Shown here in pieces: positions 6,063 through 12,345 of a stretch of DNA of 12,345 bases. The stretch comes from Ardenticatenaceae bacterium (GTDB lineage Bacteria; Chloroflexota; Anaerolineae; Promineifilales; Promineifilaceae). The stretch spans positions 1 to 12,345 of the forward strand of contig JACKCD010000087.1 of NCBI GenBank assembly GCA_020634215.1. Direction: 5' to 3'. Below the pieces are notes generated by a model. The model made no database searches. It was not told the origin of the DNA and saw nothing but the letters and a program-made list of their open reading frames with translations. A program made the position numbers and the translations under genes. The first letter of the stretch is position 1. The number at the start of each line of letters is the position of its first letter.

Positions 6063-6878
6063 ATGAAGTCCATAAAAAGCTCATTCAATCATATCATAGC
6101 CATCATTGTTGGATTGATTACCTTCACACCGATATACCTGGTCTTTATCAACTCGGTAAAAACGAAGGCTGAAGCCAGTTCGATGGGCGTACAACTCCCT
6201 GAGCAGTTTCAGTGGAGCAACTTTGCCACCGTTATTGAAAAGGGGAAATTAGTCGGAGCTTTTGGCAATAGTGTTTTGTATGCGGTTGCTTCCACCGTCA
6301 TTGGTATTACCATTGCGGCTTTAGCAGCATATGTCCTTTCACGCAATCGCACACGGTTCAATCGCGCTGTTTATTTCTTTTTGATTATGGGCATTGCCAT
6401 GCCTACCAATTTTGTAACGCTGACCAAAGTGATGCAGGTCACTCATTTAATAAACACCCAACTTGGTATTATTTTGCTGTATGCGTCATCACAGATACCG
6501 TTTACCGTTTTTTTGATTTATGCGTTTGTCGAATCCTTACCACGCGAGTTGGATGAAGCGGCCATCATTGATGGCTGTAGCCCGCTTCGCCTCTTTTTCT
6601 CGGTGATTTACCCGCTGTTGACACCGGTACTGGTGACATCGGCCGTTTTGAATTTTTTGGGTATCTGGAATGAGTTCCTAATGCCTCTGTATTACTTGAA
6701 CAGCAGCACCAAATGGCCGATGACGCTGGCGGTCTATAATTTCTTCGGTCAATTCCAGTCAGACTGGAGTTTGGTTTCGGCGGATGTAGTGTTGACCATT
6801 TTGCCAGTCATTATCGTATATTTGCTGGCGCAACGCTTTATCCTGTCAGGGATGACGGCCGGGGCGGTAAAGAGCTAA
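6063..6878 (+). CDS. Sugar ABC transporter permease, MalG type
   Basis: This 271-aa integral membrane protein starts at ATG 6063, 4 bp after the first permease, with GAGG and GAG in the end of that gene serving as weak ribosome sites (translational coupling). The N-terminal membrane helix is followed by TPIYLVFINSVKTKAEA, the MalG-type signature region. The EAA loop is LPRELDEAAIIDGCSPLRLF (EAAIIDG 165-171) followed by VIYPLLTPVLVTSAVLNFLG, then IWNEFLMPLYYL, typical of the family's fifth segment. It should complete the CUT1 importer. No ATP-binding subunit is encoded within the window, so a shared MsmX/UgpC-like ATPase elsewhere is expected. Stop is TAA, then a 133-bp gap with a repeat-like element. 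Confidence 0.93.
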   Translation: MKSIKSSFNHIIAIIVGLITFTPIYLVFINSVKTKAEASSMGVQLPEQFQWSNFATVIEKGKLVGAFGNSVLYAVASTVIGITIAALAAYVLSRNRTRFNRAVYFFLIMGIAMPTNFVTLTKVMQVTHLINTQLGIILLYASSQIPFTVFLIYAFVESLPRELDEAAIIDGCSPLRLFFSVIYPLLTPVLVTSAVLNFLGIWNEFLMPLYYLNSSTKWPMTLAVYNFFGQFQSDWSLVSADVVLTILPVIIVYLLAQRFILSGMTAGAVKS

Positions 6879-6912
6879 TTGGCTATTTCGTAACTTAAGG
6901 TAAGTCATGTCG

Positions 6913-6967
6913 TGTCATTTCTCGGAGGATACTTCGGGAGACCTCAGCATAGGCTCTCGGAATGACA
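6913..6967. repeat. Dispersed TGTCATT...AATGACA-type palindromic element
   Basis: TGTCATT (6913-6919) and AATGACA (6961-6967) are perfect inverted ends of a 55-bp element with a partly self-complementary, CTC/GAG-rich middle (TTCTCGGAGG... GGCTCTCGG). The ends and middle resemble a dispersed palindrome type starting TGTCATTC and ending GAATGACA that I recall from many environmental bacterial genomes. It splits transport genes from enzyme genes in the operon. It is followed by a clean GGAG ribosome site (7001-7004) for the next gene. Confidence 0.5.
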
Positions 6968-7011
6968 GTTGTGCAGAGTATCTTGTTTTATTAATGAAAT
7001 GGAGAATCTAA

Positions 7012-8079
7012 ATGGCTGAATGGTGGAAAAACAATTGGGAAGAATCACGCCAACATTATTTGGATTGGTGGGACAGAAAAGGGTTGGTTATCAGCATGTG
7101 GGGGCATGTGGAGAAGGAGGGGTCGCCCCATACACCAGTGGCAGCACCGCCTCCAGCCAGAGATTTAGACCAATTTTGGTTTGATCCGGTTTGGCGTTCG
7201 GCCTATTTGCACCATGAGATGTCGCGCAGTTCGTTTAAGGCGGATATTTTGCCGGTGGCTAACACACATTTGGGGCCAGGTTCGCTGGCAGCGATTTTGG
7301 GGGCGGAGATGGACGGCCGTCCTGACACCATCTGGTATCGTCATTTGCCAGAAGACAGCGACGAAATCATCTTTGACGAGAACAACCGCTGGTGGCAACT
7401 CCATCTTGATTTGCTCAGAATGTGTAAGGAACATGCACAAGGGCGTTACTTTGTCGGCTGCCCCGACCTGATTGAGGGCATGGATACGCTGGCCTCGCTG
7501 CGCGGCACACAGCCCGTTTTGATGGACATCATTGATCGACCCGACGAATTAAAGCGGCAAATACAAGCAGTAAATGATGTCTGGTTTAAGGTGTTTGACC
7601 AGATTTACGACATCATCAATATTGACGGGGAGATGGCTTTCTGTTACTTCACCATTTGGGGGCCAGGCAAGGTGGCCAAGCTGCAAAGTGATATTTCGAT
7701 TATGATTTCGCCGCGAGATTTCCGCCGCTTTGTGGCACCCTACATCCGCGAGCAGTGCCAATGGCTGGATCATTCGCTGTATCATCTGGATGGCGTGGGG
7801 GCTATGCGCCATGTGGATGCACTGCTGGAGATTGAGGAGTTGGATGCGATTCAATGGACACCGGGTGTGGATCAGCCGCAGGGGGGTGATCCTTGCTGGT
7901 ATGATCTTTACAAACGTATTTTGGCTGGTGGCAAATCGGTGATGCCTTCGTTGGTGGAGGTGGATGAGCTACAGCCATTGCTGGATGCGATTGGGCCGCA
8001 TGGTGTAAATGTGATGTTGATGTTTAGGACGGAGCAGGATATTGAAACGGCCGTTAAAATTGCCGACCAATACCGATAA
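7012..8079 (+). CDS. URO-D superfamily protein of unknown reaction
   Basis: The 355-aa cytoplasmic protein has GGAG 7 nt before ATG 7012. It belongs to the uroporphyrinogen decarboxylase / MtaA-MtbA methyltransferase TIM-barrel superfamily, in the branch often mislabelled 'trimethylamine corrinoid protein 2'. Diagnostic segments are MISPRDFRRFVAPYIREQCQ (231-250), SLYHLDGVGAMRHVDALLEI (255-274), LDAIQWTPG (277-285) and SLVEVDELQPLL (313-324). Methyltransferase members hold zinc with a His-x-Cys pair; here the matching site reads His258-Leu-Asp260, with Cys211, Cys249 and Cys295 as other possible ligands. True haem-pathway HemE is unlikely: its N-terminal arginine-rich substrate motif is absent and no haem gene is near. 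The tandem Trp residues (4-5, 19-20, 127-128) are unusual. It lies 5 bp from the GH31 gene, so a role in processing the imported sugar (for example a methylated one) is inferred, not shown. Confidence 0.75.
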   Translation: MAEWWKNNWEESRQHYLDWWDRKGLVISMWGHVEKEGSPHTPVAAPPPARDLDQFWFDPVWRSAYLHHEMSRSSFKADILPVANTHLGPGSLAAILGAEMDGRPDTIWYRHLPEDSDEIIFDENNRWWQLHLDLLRMCKEHAQGRYFVGCPDLIEGMDTLASLRGTQPVLMDIIDRPDELKRQIQAVNDVWFKVFDQIYDIINIDGEMAFCYFTIWGPGKVAKLQSDISIMISPRDFRRFVAPYIREQCQWLDHSLYHLDGVGAMRHVDALLEIEELDAIQWTPGVDQPQGGDPCWYDLYKRILAGGKSVMPSLVEVDELQPLLDAIGPHGVNVMLMFRTEQDIETAVKIADQYR

Positions 8080-8084
8080 ACCCT

Positions 8085-10505
8085 ATGCCCATTCTTGACT
8101 ACACCATCCAACCTGACGGGCTGACCATCCGCAGCGATCATGGCCGGTTAGCCCTCACGCTCTACACGCCGCGTTTGATTCGGGTGCGCTACACGCTAGA
8201 AGCTGAATTGAGTACCAAACCGAGTTTGGTAGTGGTGGTTGAGGGAGAAACGGCCGTTTCCTTCCACGTCCACGAAACACCCGACAGCCTCATCTTCGCC
8301 ACCACCGACATCACCATCGTCATCAATAGACAGACAACCGCCTTCACCTATCAAGACAACCAGGGCTGCTTGCTCACCAAAGAACCAGATCGTGGCGGCA
8401 AAACATTGGAACCAACCGATGTCCTCGTCTCCGTTTTTGATGAAACAACCACCTTGCAGAGCCGCGAAAACGCCGATGGCGGGCGCGTAGATGCCCGCAA
8501 CATACAGCAAAAAATAGACCGCCAAGCCTACCACACCAAACTCGAATTCGAGTGGGCCGATGGCGAAGCCCTTTATGGGCTTGGCTCCCACGAAGAAGGG
8601 ATGTTCAACCTGCGCGGCCAGCACCAATACCTGTACCAGCAAAACATGAAAGCTGTCGTGCCCGTGCTGCTCTCCACACGCGGCTACGGTATTTTTGTGG
8701 ATAGCTGCTCGCTGATGACCTTCCATGACGATGCTTACGGCTCCTACCTGTGGAGCGACGTGGATGATGAACTGGATTATTATTTCGTCTACGGCCCCGA
8801 ATTCGACCAGATCGTCAGCCAACTGCGCCACCTGTCCGGCCAAGCCCCCATGCTGCCCAAATGGGCTTTTGGCTACATTCAATCTAAAGAGCACTATGTC
8901 ACGCAGGCCGAACTTTTAGCAATTGTCCAAGAATACCGTAAGCGGCAACTGCCACTGGATTGCATCGTCCTGGACTGGAAATCGTGGACGGGCGAGTTGT
9001 GGGGACAAAAGACGCTTGACCCCGAACGCTTTCCCAATCCCTGCCAGATGACCACAGATTTGCACCAACTCAATGCCCACATGATGATTTCCATCTGGCC
9101 CATCATGCGCTCTGGTGGCGACAACTGGCGGGAAATGCACGAAAAGGGGTATTTATTGGGCAATCAGGCCACCTACGATGCCTTCAATCCAGAGGCCCGC
9201 GCCTGTTACTGGCGGCAGGCCAACGAGGGACTGTTCGCTCACGGCATTGATGCTTGGTGGACTGACTGCACCGAACCCTTTGAGGCTGACTGGAAGGGAG
9301 CCATCAAGCCGGAACCGGAAGAGCGGATGCGGATTAATGCCGGTGAGGCCAAGCGTTACCTTGATCCAGAATTGATCAACGCTTATTCACTGCTTCATTC
9401 ACAAGGCATGTATGAGGGGCAGCGGCAGGTGACGGCGGCGAAACGGGTTGTCAACCTCACCCGTTCGGCCTTTTTGGGACAGCAGCGTTACGCCACCATC
9501 ACCTGGTCGGGCGATGTGGCCGCCAACTGGGAAACGCTGCGCCGCCAAATCGCCGAGGGCTTGAGCTTTTGCGCCACGGGCATGCCCTACTGGACAACCG
9601 ACATCGGTGCCTTTTTTGTCGGGCGCAAGCCGGAGATGTGGTTTTGGCATGGCGATTATGATGCGGGTGTGGCTGATATGGGCTACCGTGAATTGTATGT
9701 GCGCTGGTTCCAGTTTGGCACATTTTTGCCCATGTTCCGCTCGCATGGCACAGACACGCCCCGCGAAATCTGGCGTTTTGGTGAGCCAGGCGATTTGATG
9801 TATGAGTCGTTGAAGAAGTTCCTCGATTTACGTTATCGGCTGCTGCCCTATATTTATTCGCTGGCTGGCTGGACAACGCATAACTCGTATACGATGCTAC
9901 GGGCCTTGCCGTTTGATTTTCGCGATGACGCAGCAACCTATGATTGTGGCGATCAGTTTATGTTTGGCCCGGCGTTGCTGGTGAATCCGGTGACACGGCC
10001 GATGTATTACAAGGTTGGTTCCCAACCCGTTGAGGGTGTTAGCCGCACCCGTTCGGTTTATCTGCCAGCCGGAACCGATTGGTATGACTTCTGGACAGAC
10101 CAATGTTACGCTGGTGGTCAGGTGGTTGAGGCGGAGGCTACGTTAGACAGGTTGCCGCTGTTTGTGCGGGCGGGATCGATCCTGCCTATGGGGCCATCGC
10201 GGCAGCATGTGAATGATTTGCCGGATGCGCCGCTGGAATTGCATGTGTATGGGGGAGGAAACGGGCGTTTCCAACTTTACGAGGACGAAGGCGATAACTA
10301 TAATTACGAATCTGGTGCGTTTGCCACGATCCAGATCTCTTGGGAAGAAAGAGACAAGCGACTGCTGTTGGGTAAACGTAATGGACAATACCCCGGTATG
10401 CCCCTACAACGTGAATTTCACATTGTGCTGCATGGCAGTGCCGAGCGTACCATAAAAGCTAACTACGCAGGCAAACCGCTTGTGGTTAAATTTTCAGGAG
10501 ATTAG
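8085..10505 (+). CDS. GH31 alpha-glycosidase (alpha-xylosidase/alpha-glucosidase)
   Basis: The 806-aa enzyme has an N-terminal beta-sandwich (about 1-255, with ALYGLGSHEEGMFNLRG at 162-178). A TIM barrel starts at LPKWAFGYIQSKEHY (257-271), and C-terminal beta domains include LPLFVRAGSILPMGP and LYEDEGDNYNYESG. Catalytic residues are clear: nucleophile Asp394 in GIDAWWTDCTEP and acid/base Asp477 in TITWSGDVAANWETLRRQI; RSHGTDTPREIWRFGE is the family's late active-site segment. GH31 enzymes are retaining exo-alpha-glycosidases. The WWTDCTEP nucleophile strand resembles XylS/YicI-like alpha-xylosidases more than plain alpha-glucosidases, but the specificity call is tentative. No signal peptide is present, so it should act in the cytoplasm on the imported oligosaccharide. 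ATG 8085 has no clear ribosome site, and the 5-bp gap to the preceding gene suggests translational coupling. Confidence 0.93.
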   Translation: MPILDYTIQPDGLTIRSDHGRLALTLYTPRLIRVRYTLEAELSTKPSLVVVVEGETAVSFHVHETPDSLIFATTDITIVINRQTTAFTYQDNQGCLLTKEPDRGGKTLEPTDVLVSVFDETTTLQSRENADGGRVDARNIQQKIDRQAYHTKLEFEWADGEALYGLGSHEEGMFNLRGQHQYLYQQNMKAVVPVLLSTRGYGIFVDSCSLMTFHDDAYGSYLWSDVDDELDYYFVYGPEFDQIVSQLRHLSGQAPMLPKWAFGYIQSKEHYVTQAELLAIVQEYRKRQLPLDCIVLDWKSWTGELWGQKTLDPERFPNPCQMTTDLHQLNAHMMISIWPIMRSGGDNWREMHEKGYLLGNQATYDAFNPEARACYWRQANEGLFAHGIDAWWTDCTEPFEADWKGAIKPEPEERMRINAGEAKRYLDPELINAYSLLHSQGMYEGQRQVTAAKRVVNLTRSAFLGQQRYATITWSGDVAANWETLRRQIAEGLSFCATGMPYWTTDIGAFFVGRKPEMWFWHGDYDAGVADMGYRELYVRWFQFGTFLPMFRSHGTDTPREIWRFGEPGDLMYESLKKFLDLRYRLLPYIYSLAGWTTHNSYTMLRALPFDFRDDAATYDCGDQFMFGPALLVNPVTRPMYYKVGSQPVEGVSRTRSVYLPAGTDWYDFWTDQCYAGGQVVEAEATLDRLPLFVRAGSILPMGPSRQHVNDLPDAPLELHVYGGGNGRFQLYEDEGDNYNYESGAFATIQISWEERDKRLLLGKRNGQYPGMPLQREFHIVLHGSAERTIKANYAGKPLVVKFSGD
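10257..10272. repeat. One-base variant of the CGGCCG-centred palindrome inside GH31
   Basis: GGAAACGGGCGTTTCC has perfect 7-bp arms (GGAAACG / CGTTTCC) around GG. It differs by one base from a full GGAAACGGCCGTTTCC palindrome, whose 14-bp core form occurs exactly at 8247-8260 in the same gene. It codes for G-N-G-R-F, so it is tolerated inside coding sequence. Confidence 0.5.
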
Positions 10506-10541
10506 AGATTGGTAATCTCTACTCCCCAATCTCCAATCTCC
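10497..10541 (+). other. 16-bp hairpin over the GH31 stop, before lacI
   Basis: GGAGATTAGAGATTGG (10497-10512) pairs with CCAATCTCCAATCTCC (10526-10541) with a single mismatch. The loop is 13 nt, and an alternative AGAGATT/AATCTCT pairing is nested inside. The stem covers the GH31 stop (TAG 10503-10505) and ends 19 bp before the regulator's GTG. It has internal GAGATTGG/CCAATCTC repetition, like a dispersed intergenic repeat. It may protect the upstream mRNA or limit transcription into the regulator; no U-run follows. Confidence 0.6.
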
Positions 10542-10560
10542 AAAAGAAAAGGACTTTTTC

Positions 10561-11601
10561 GTGGCAAAGCGATCCAAAGCAAAAAAGACAACCATAGTAG
10601 ACATCGCTGAGGCAAGTGGCGTTTCCATAGCCACCGTTTCACGCATCATCAACAACAAACCAGATGTGGCCGAGAAAACGCGCCAGCGTGTCTTAAAATT
10701 GATGGAAGAACATGCCTTTGCCCCCCAAATTCCCTGGCAGCAGCTTCGCTCTGGCAAAAGCCCTTTTATCGCCTTAAACTTCCCCCAGGATTTTAATCCG
10801 CCATCACAAGGCATCATCACCGCAGCGGCCTTAGGCTGTGAAAATGCCGACTACTCGCTCAATCTCATCGCCAAATCGCTGGGCGACAACGATCTGTTAT
10901 CCATCTACCGCAGCGGCCAATCTGATGGCATCATTTTGATGGAAATTCTACTTCATGATCGGCGCGTGGAACTTTTGCAGGAGCATGAGCTTCCCTTTGT
11001 GATGGTTGGCCGCTGTGCCGACAATACGGATCTGAATTATGTAGATGTCAACATCGAAAAAGGTGTCGCCGATGCCATACAGCATCTTTATGATTTAGGC
11101 CATCGCCAGATTGGTTTTGTCACCCTGGTGCCCGTGCTAAAAGAGAAAGAATATGGTTACACCACCTGGGCTGTCAAAGGGTATGAGGAGATGTGCCAGA
11201 AATATAATTTACCCGTTCTCTGGCGAGTGGTTGACTTAAATACCGATAATGCCCAATCTATTGCCCTGGCCTTGCTGGAAGAAAACCCTGACATGACGGC
11301 AATCGTGACTCCACAGCAGATCGGAGTCCTCGGTGTGCTCAAGGCGATTCGGGCAAAGGGATTACGCATCCCTGATGACATTTCTGTGATTGGACTTCTT
11401 GACGATCCGATGGGTGAACTGATGACCCCACCTTTGACCACCATCAGTTTTCCGGCGTATGAAATGGGTGTGGAAGCAGCCAGAATCTTGATAGGCCACT
11501 TGGAAGGAACCATTAATGGCGTGCAACAGGTCTTGTTGCGGCCCGAACTTATTATTCGAGGCAGCACTGGGTCTGTGCGGGCGCACACCATCGGCTCATA
11601 A
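10561..11601 (+). CDS. LacI-family transcriptional regulator of the operon
   Basis: The 346-aa protein starts at GTG 10561, with AAGGA about 8 nt upstream. The N-terminal LacI helix-turn-helix is complete: TIVDIAEASGVSIATVSRII (11-30), then NNKPDVAEKTRQRVLKLMEE. Recognition-helix residues Ile-Ala...Arg (VSIATVSR) resemble the CcpA/GalR group, which reads operators with a central CG. The hinge region QQLRSGKS (60-67) keeps the Leu that inserts into the minor groove. Residues from about 68 form a periplasmic-binding-protein-like effector domain (SDGIILMEI, FVMVGRCADNTDLNYVDVN, LYDLGHRQIGFVTLVPV, DISVIGLLDDP), which should bind a sugar. As the last gene of the operon it most likely represses the promoter at 3333-3361 through the palindrome at 3364-3389, giving feedback control. 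It ends 16 bp from the convergent AraC-type gene. Confidence 0.94.
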   Translation: MAKRSKAKKTTIVDIAEASGVSIATVSRIINNKPDVAEKTRQRVLKLMEEHAFAPQIPWQQLRSGKSPFIALNFPQDFNPPSQGIITAAALGCENADYSLNLIAKSLGDNDLLSIYRSGQSDGIILMEILLHDRRVELLQEHELPFVMVGRCADNTDLNYVDVNIEKGVADAIQHLYDLGHRQIGFVTLVPVLKEKEYGYTTWAVKGYEEMCQKYNLPVLWRVVDLNTDNAQSIALALLEENPDMTAIVTPQQIGVLGVLKAIRAKGLRIPDDISVIGLLDDPMGELMTPPLTTISFPAYEMGVEAARILIGHLEGTINGVQQVLLRPELIIRGSTGSVRAHTIGS

Positions 11602-11617
11602 ATTTGCCAGCACCTTC

Positions 11618-12345
11618 TTATTTTTTAACCTTATCACCCTCTGTCTTTTTCAAGCTGCGGTCAAATTCGGCGGGTGTCATGCCCATAATCTGCTTGAACA
11701 CCCGGTAAAACTGGGCATAACTGCCAAATCCAGCCTGCAAGGCTGCATCCAGCATTGTCTTCGTTTTTCCGTATTGATAAAGCTCCAGAAAGCGTTCCAA
11801 ACGGCAGTTGTTGCGAAAATCGGTGAGCGACAGAACGATTTGTTCTTTGAATAAGCGGCTGAGCCGATGGGGGCTGAGGCCCACTTGTTGCGCTAAAGAG
11901 GTCAGGTCGTCCTGTTCTAGGCCAGCATTGATTAACCGCGCTGCTTTCTCAACGGCCGGATGAACGCTTTCACCCAACGCCGTGACACCAGCTTGCTGGT
12001 ACAGTGCCCAAATTGTATGCAGGAGATAGCCGAGGCTGATGTTGTAAAAGGATTCTTGTGCGGCAACGGCCGTTACCTTCCCACACTGCTCCCACAAATT
12101 CCTGGCCTGTCGCTCTGGCAAGTAGCGGCAAAAATTGCCGGGTGGATTATCCGCCAACAGCGTAGCACTATGCTTATCGGTGCAAATCTGCCGCAAATAA
12201 TCTGGCTTGATCAGCAAAATCCACATAGCAAAATCAGGCGATTGTTCTAACAAAATATGATCCTGCTCTGGGAACAGCCATAGGATGGATCGAGGCGAGA
12301 TTTCGATTTTACGGCCGTTAATCAGGTAGGTTCCCTGACCACGTA
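11618..12345 (-). CDS. AraC-family transcriptional regulator (5' end outside window)
   Basis: The frame is open to the right edge; 241 residues are visible, ending at TAA 11618-11620. The visible N-terminal part (GTYLINGRKIEISPRSILWL, FPEQDHIL) is the end of the cupin-like AraC ligand-binding domain. The C-terminal 100 residues hold the two AraC helix-turn-helices, DLTSLAQQVGLSPHRLSRLF and the signature GFGSYAQFYRVFKQIMGMTP. A TTG at 12253 could be read as a start but would remove the cupin domain, so the gene is treated as truncated by the window. Members of this family usually activate sugar or stress genes. It converges on the lacI-type gene with a 16-bp gap and no clear terminator between them. 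Whether it controls the neighbouring operon is unknown. Confidence 0.92.
   Translation of the reverse strand, partial: RGQGTYLINGRKIEISPRSILWLFPEQDHILLEQSPDFAMWILLIKPDYLRQICTDKHSATLLADNPPGNFCRYLPERQARNLWEQCGKVTAVAAQESFYNISLGYLLHTIWALYQQAGVTALGESVHPAVEKAARLINAGLEQDDLTSLAQQVGLSPHRLSRLFKEQIVLSLTDFRNNCRLERFLELYQYGKTKTMLDAALQAGFGSYAQFYRVFKQIMGMTPAEFDRSLKKTEGDKVKK

Noticed and set aside
7012..8079. HemE (uroporphyrinogen III decarboxylase of haem synthesis)
   Set aside because: It lacks the expected N-terminal arginine-rich substrate motif and has no haem-pathway neighbours.
8196..8894. 232-codon minus-strand ORF opposite GH31
   Set aside because: It lies wholly within the conserved N-terminal region of the GH31 gene and has no ribosome site or recognised motif.
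11602..11617. Intrinsic terminator between the convergent regulators
   Set aside because: Only 16 bp separate the genes and no stem precedes the short T-run further on (11620-11627).

Overview
The window looks like a chromosomal piece of a free-living bacterium, most likely Chloroflexota (Anaerolineae/Caldilineae-like). This is an inference from four things: moderate GC (about 50-55 % by eye), a stand-alone DUF4332 helix-hairpin-helix protein, a substrate-binding lipoprotein tethered by EEPxx repeats, and a strongly over-used palindrome centred on CGGCCG (25 copies counted). No rRNA, tRNA, CRISPR array, transposase or phage gene was seen.

Layout. (1) Bases 3-383 (+) hold the 3' end of an NTF2/SnoaL-like protein, followed by a periodic hairpin. 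(2) Bases 456-3137 (-) hold an aldo/keto reductase, a DUF4332 protein and a bacterial cytochrome P450. One in-frame TGA, not a frameshift, cuts the P450 into two ORFs. (3) Bases 3138-3546 are a divergent control region. It has a good sigma-70-type promoter whose predicted start point lies inside a near-perfect 26-bp palindrome with a CCGG centre, as expected for a LacI-family operator. (4) Bases 3547-11601 (+) are one sugar-utilisation operon: lipoprotein binding protein, MalF-type permease, MalG-type permease, URO-D-superfamily protein, GH31 alpha-glycosidase, LacI-family regulator. (5) Bases 11618-12345 (-) hold a convergent AraC-family regulator that runs off the right edge.

How the operon should work (inference from families and order). 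The binding protein captures an alpha-linked, perhaps xylose- or glucose-containing, oligosaccharide outside the cell, and the two permeases import it. The ATPase is not encoded here and must come from elsewhere. The GH31 enzyme, which has no signal peptide, cleaves the sugar in the cytoplasm. The LacI-type regulator, last gene of the operon, most likely binds the palindrome over the promoter, so expression would be self-limiting and sugar-induced. The URO-D-like protein is the novel part. It is tightly coupled to the GH31 gene (5-bp gap), but no corrinoid protein or haem-pathway gene lies near it. It resembles proteins annotated 'trimethylamine corrinoid protein 2' or 'URO-D', and its real reaction is unclear.

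Three of the operon's junctions (binding protein/permease, permease/URO-D, GH31/lacI) each carry a hairpin or dispersed-repeat-like palindrome, which could set different expression levels for the parts of one transcript.
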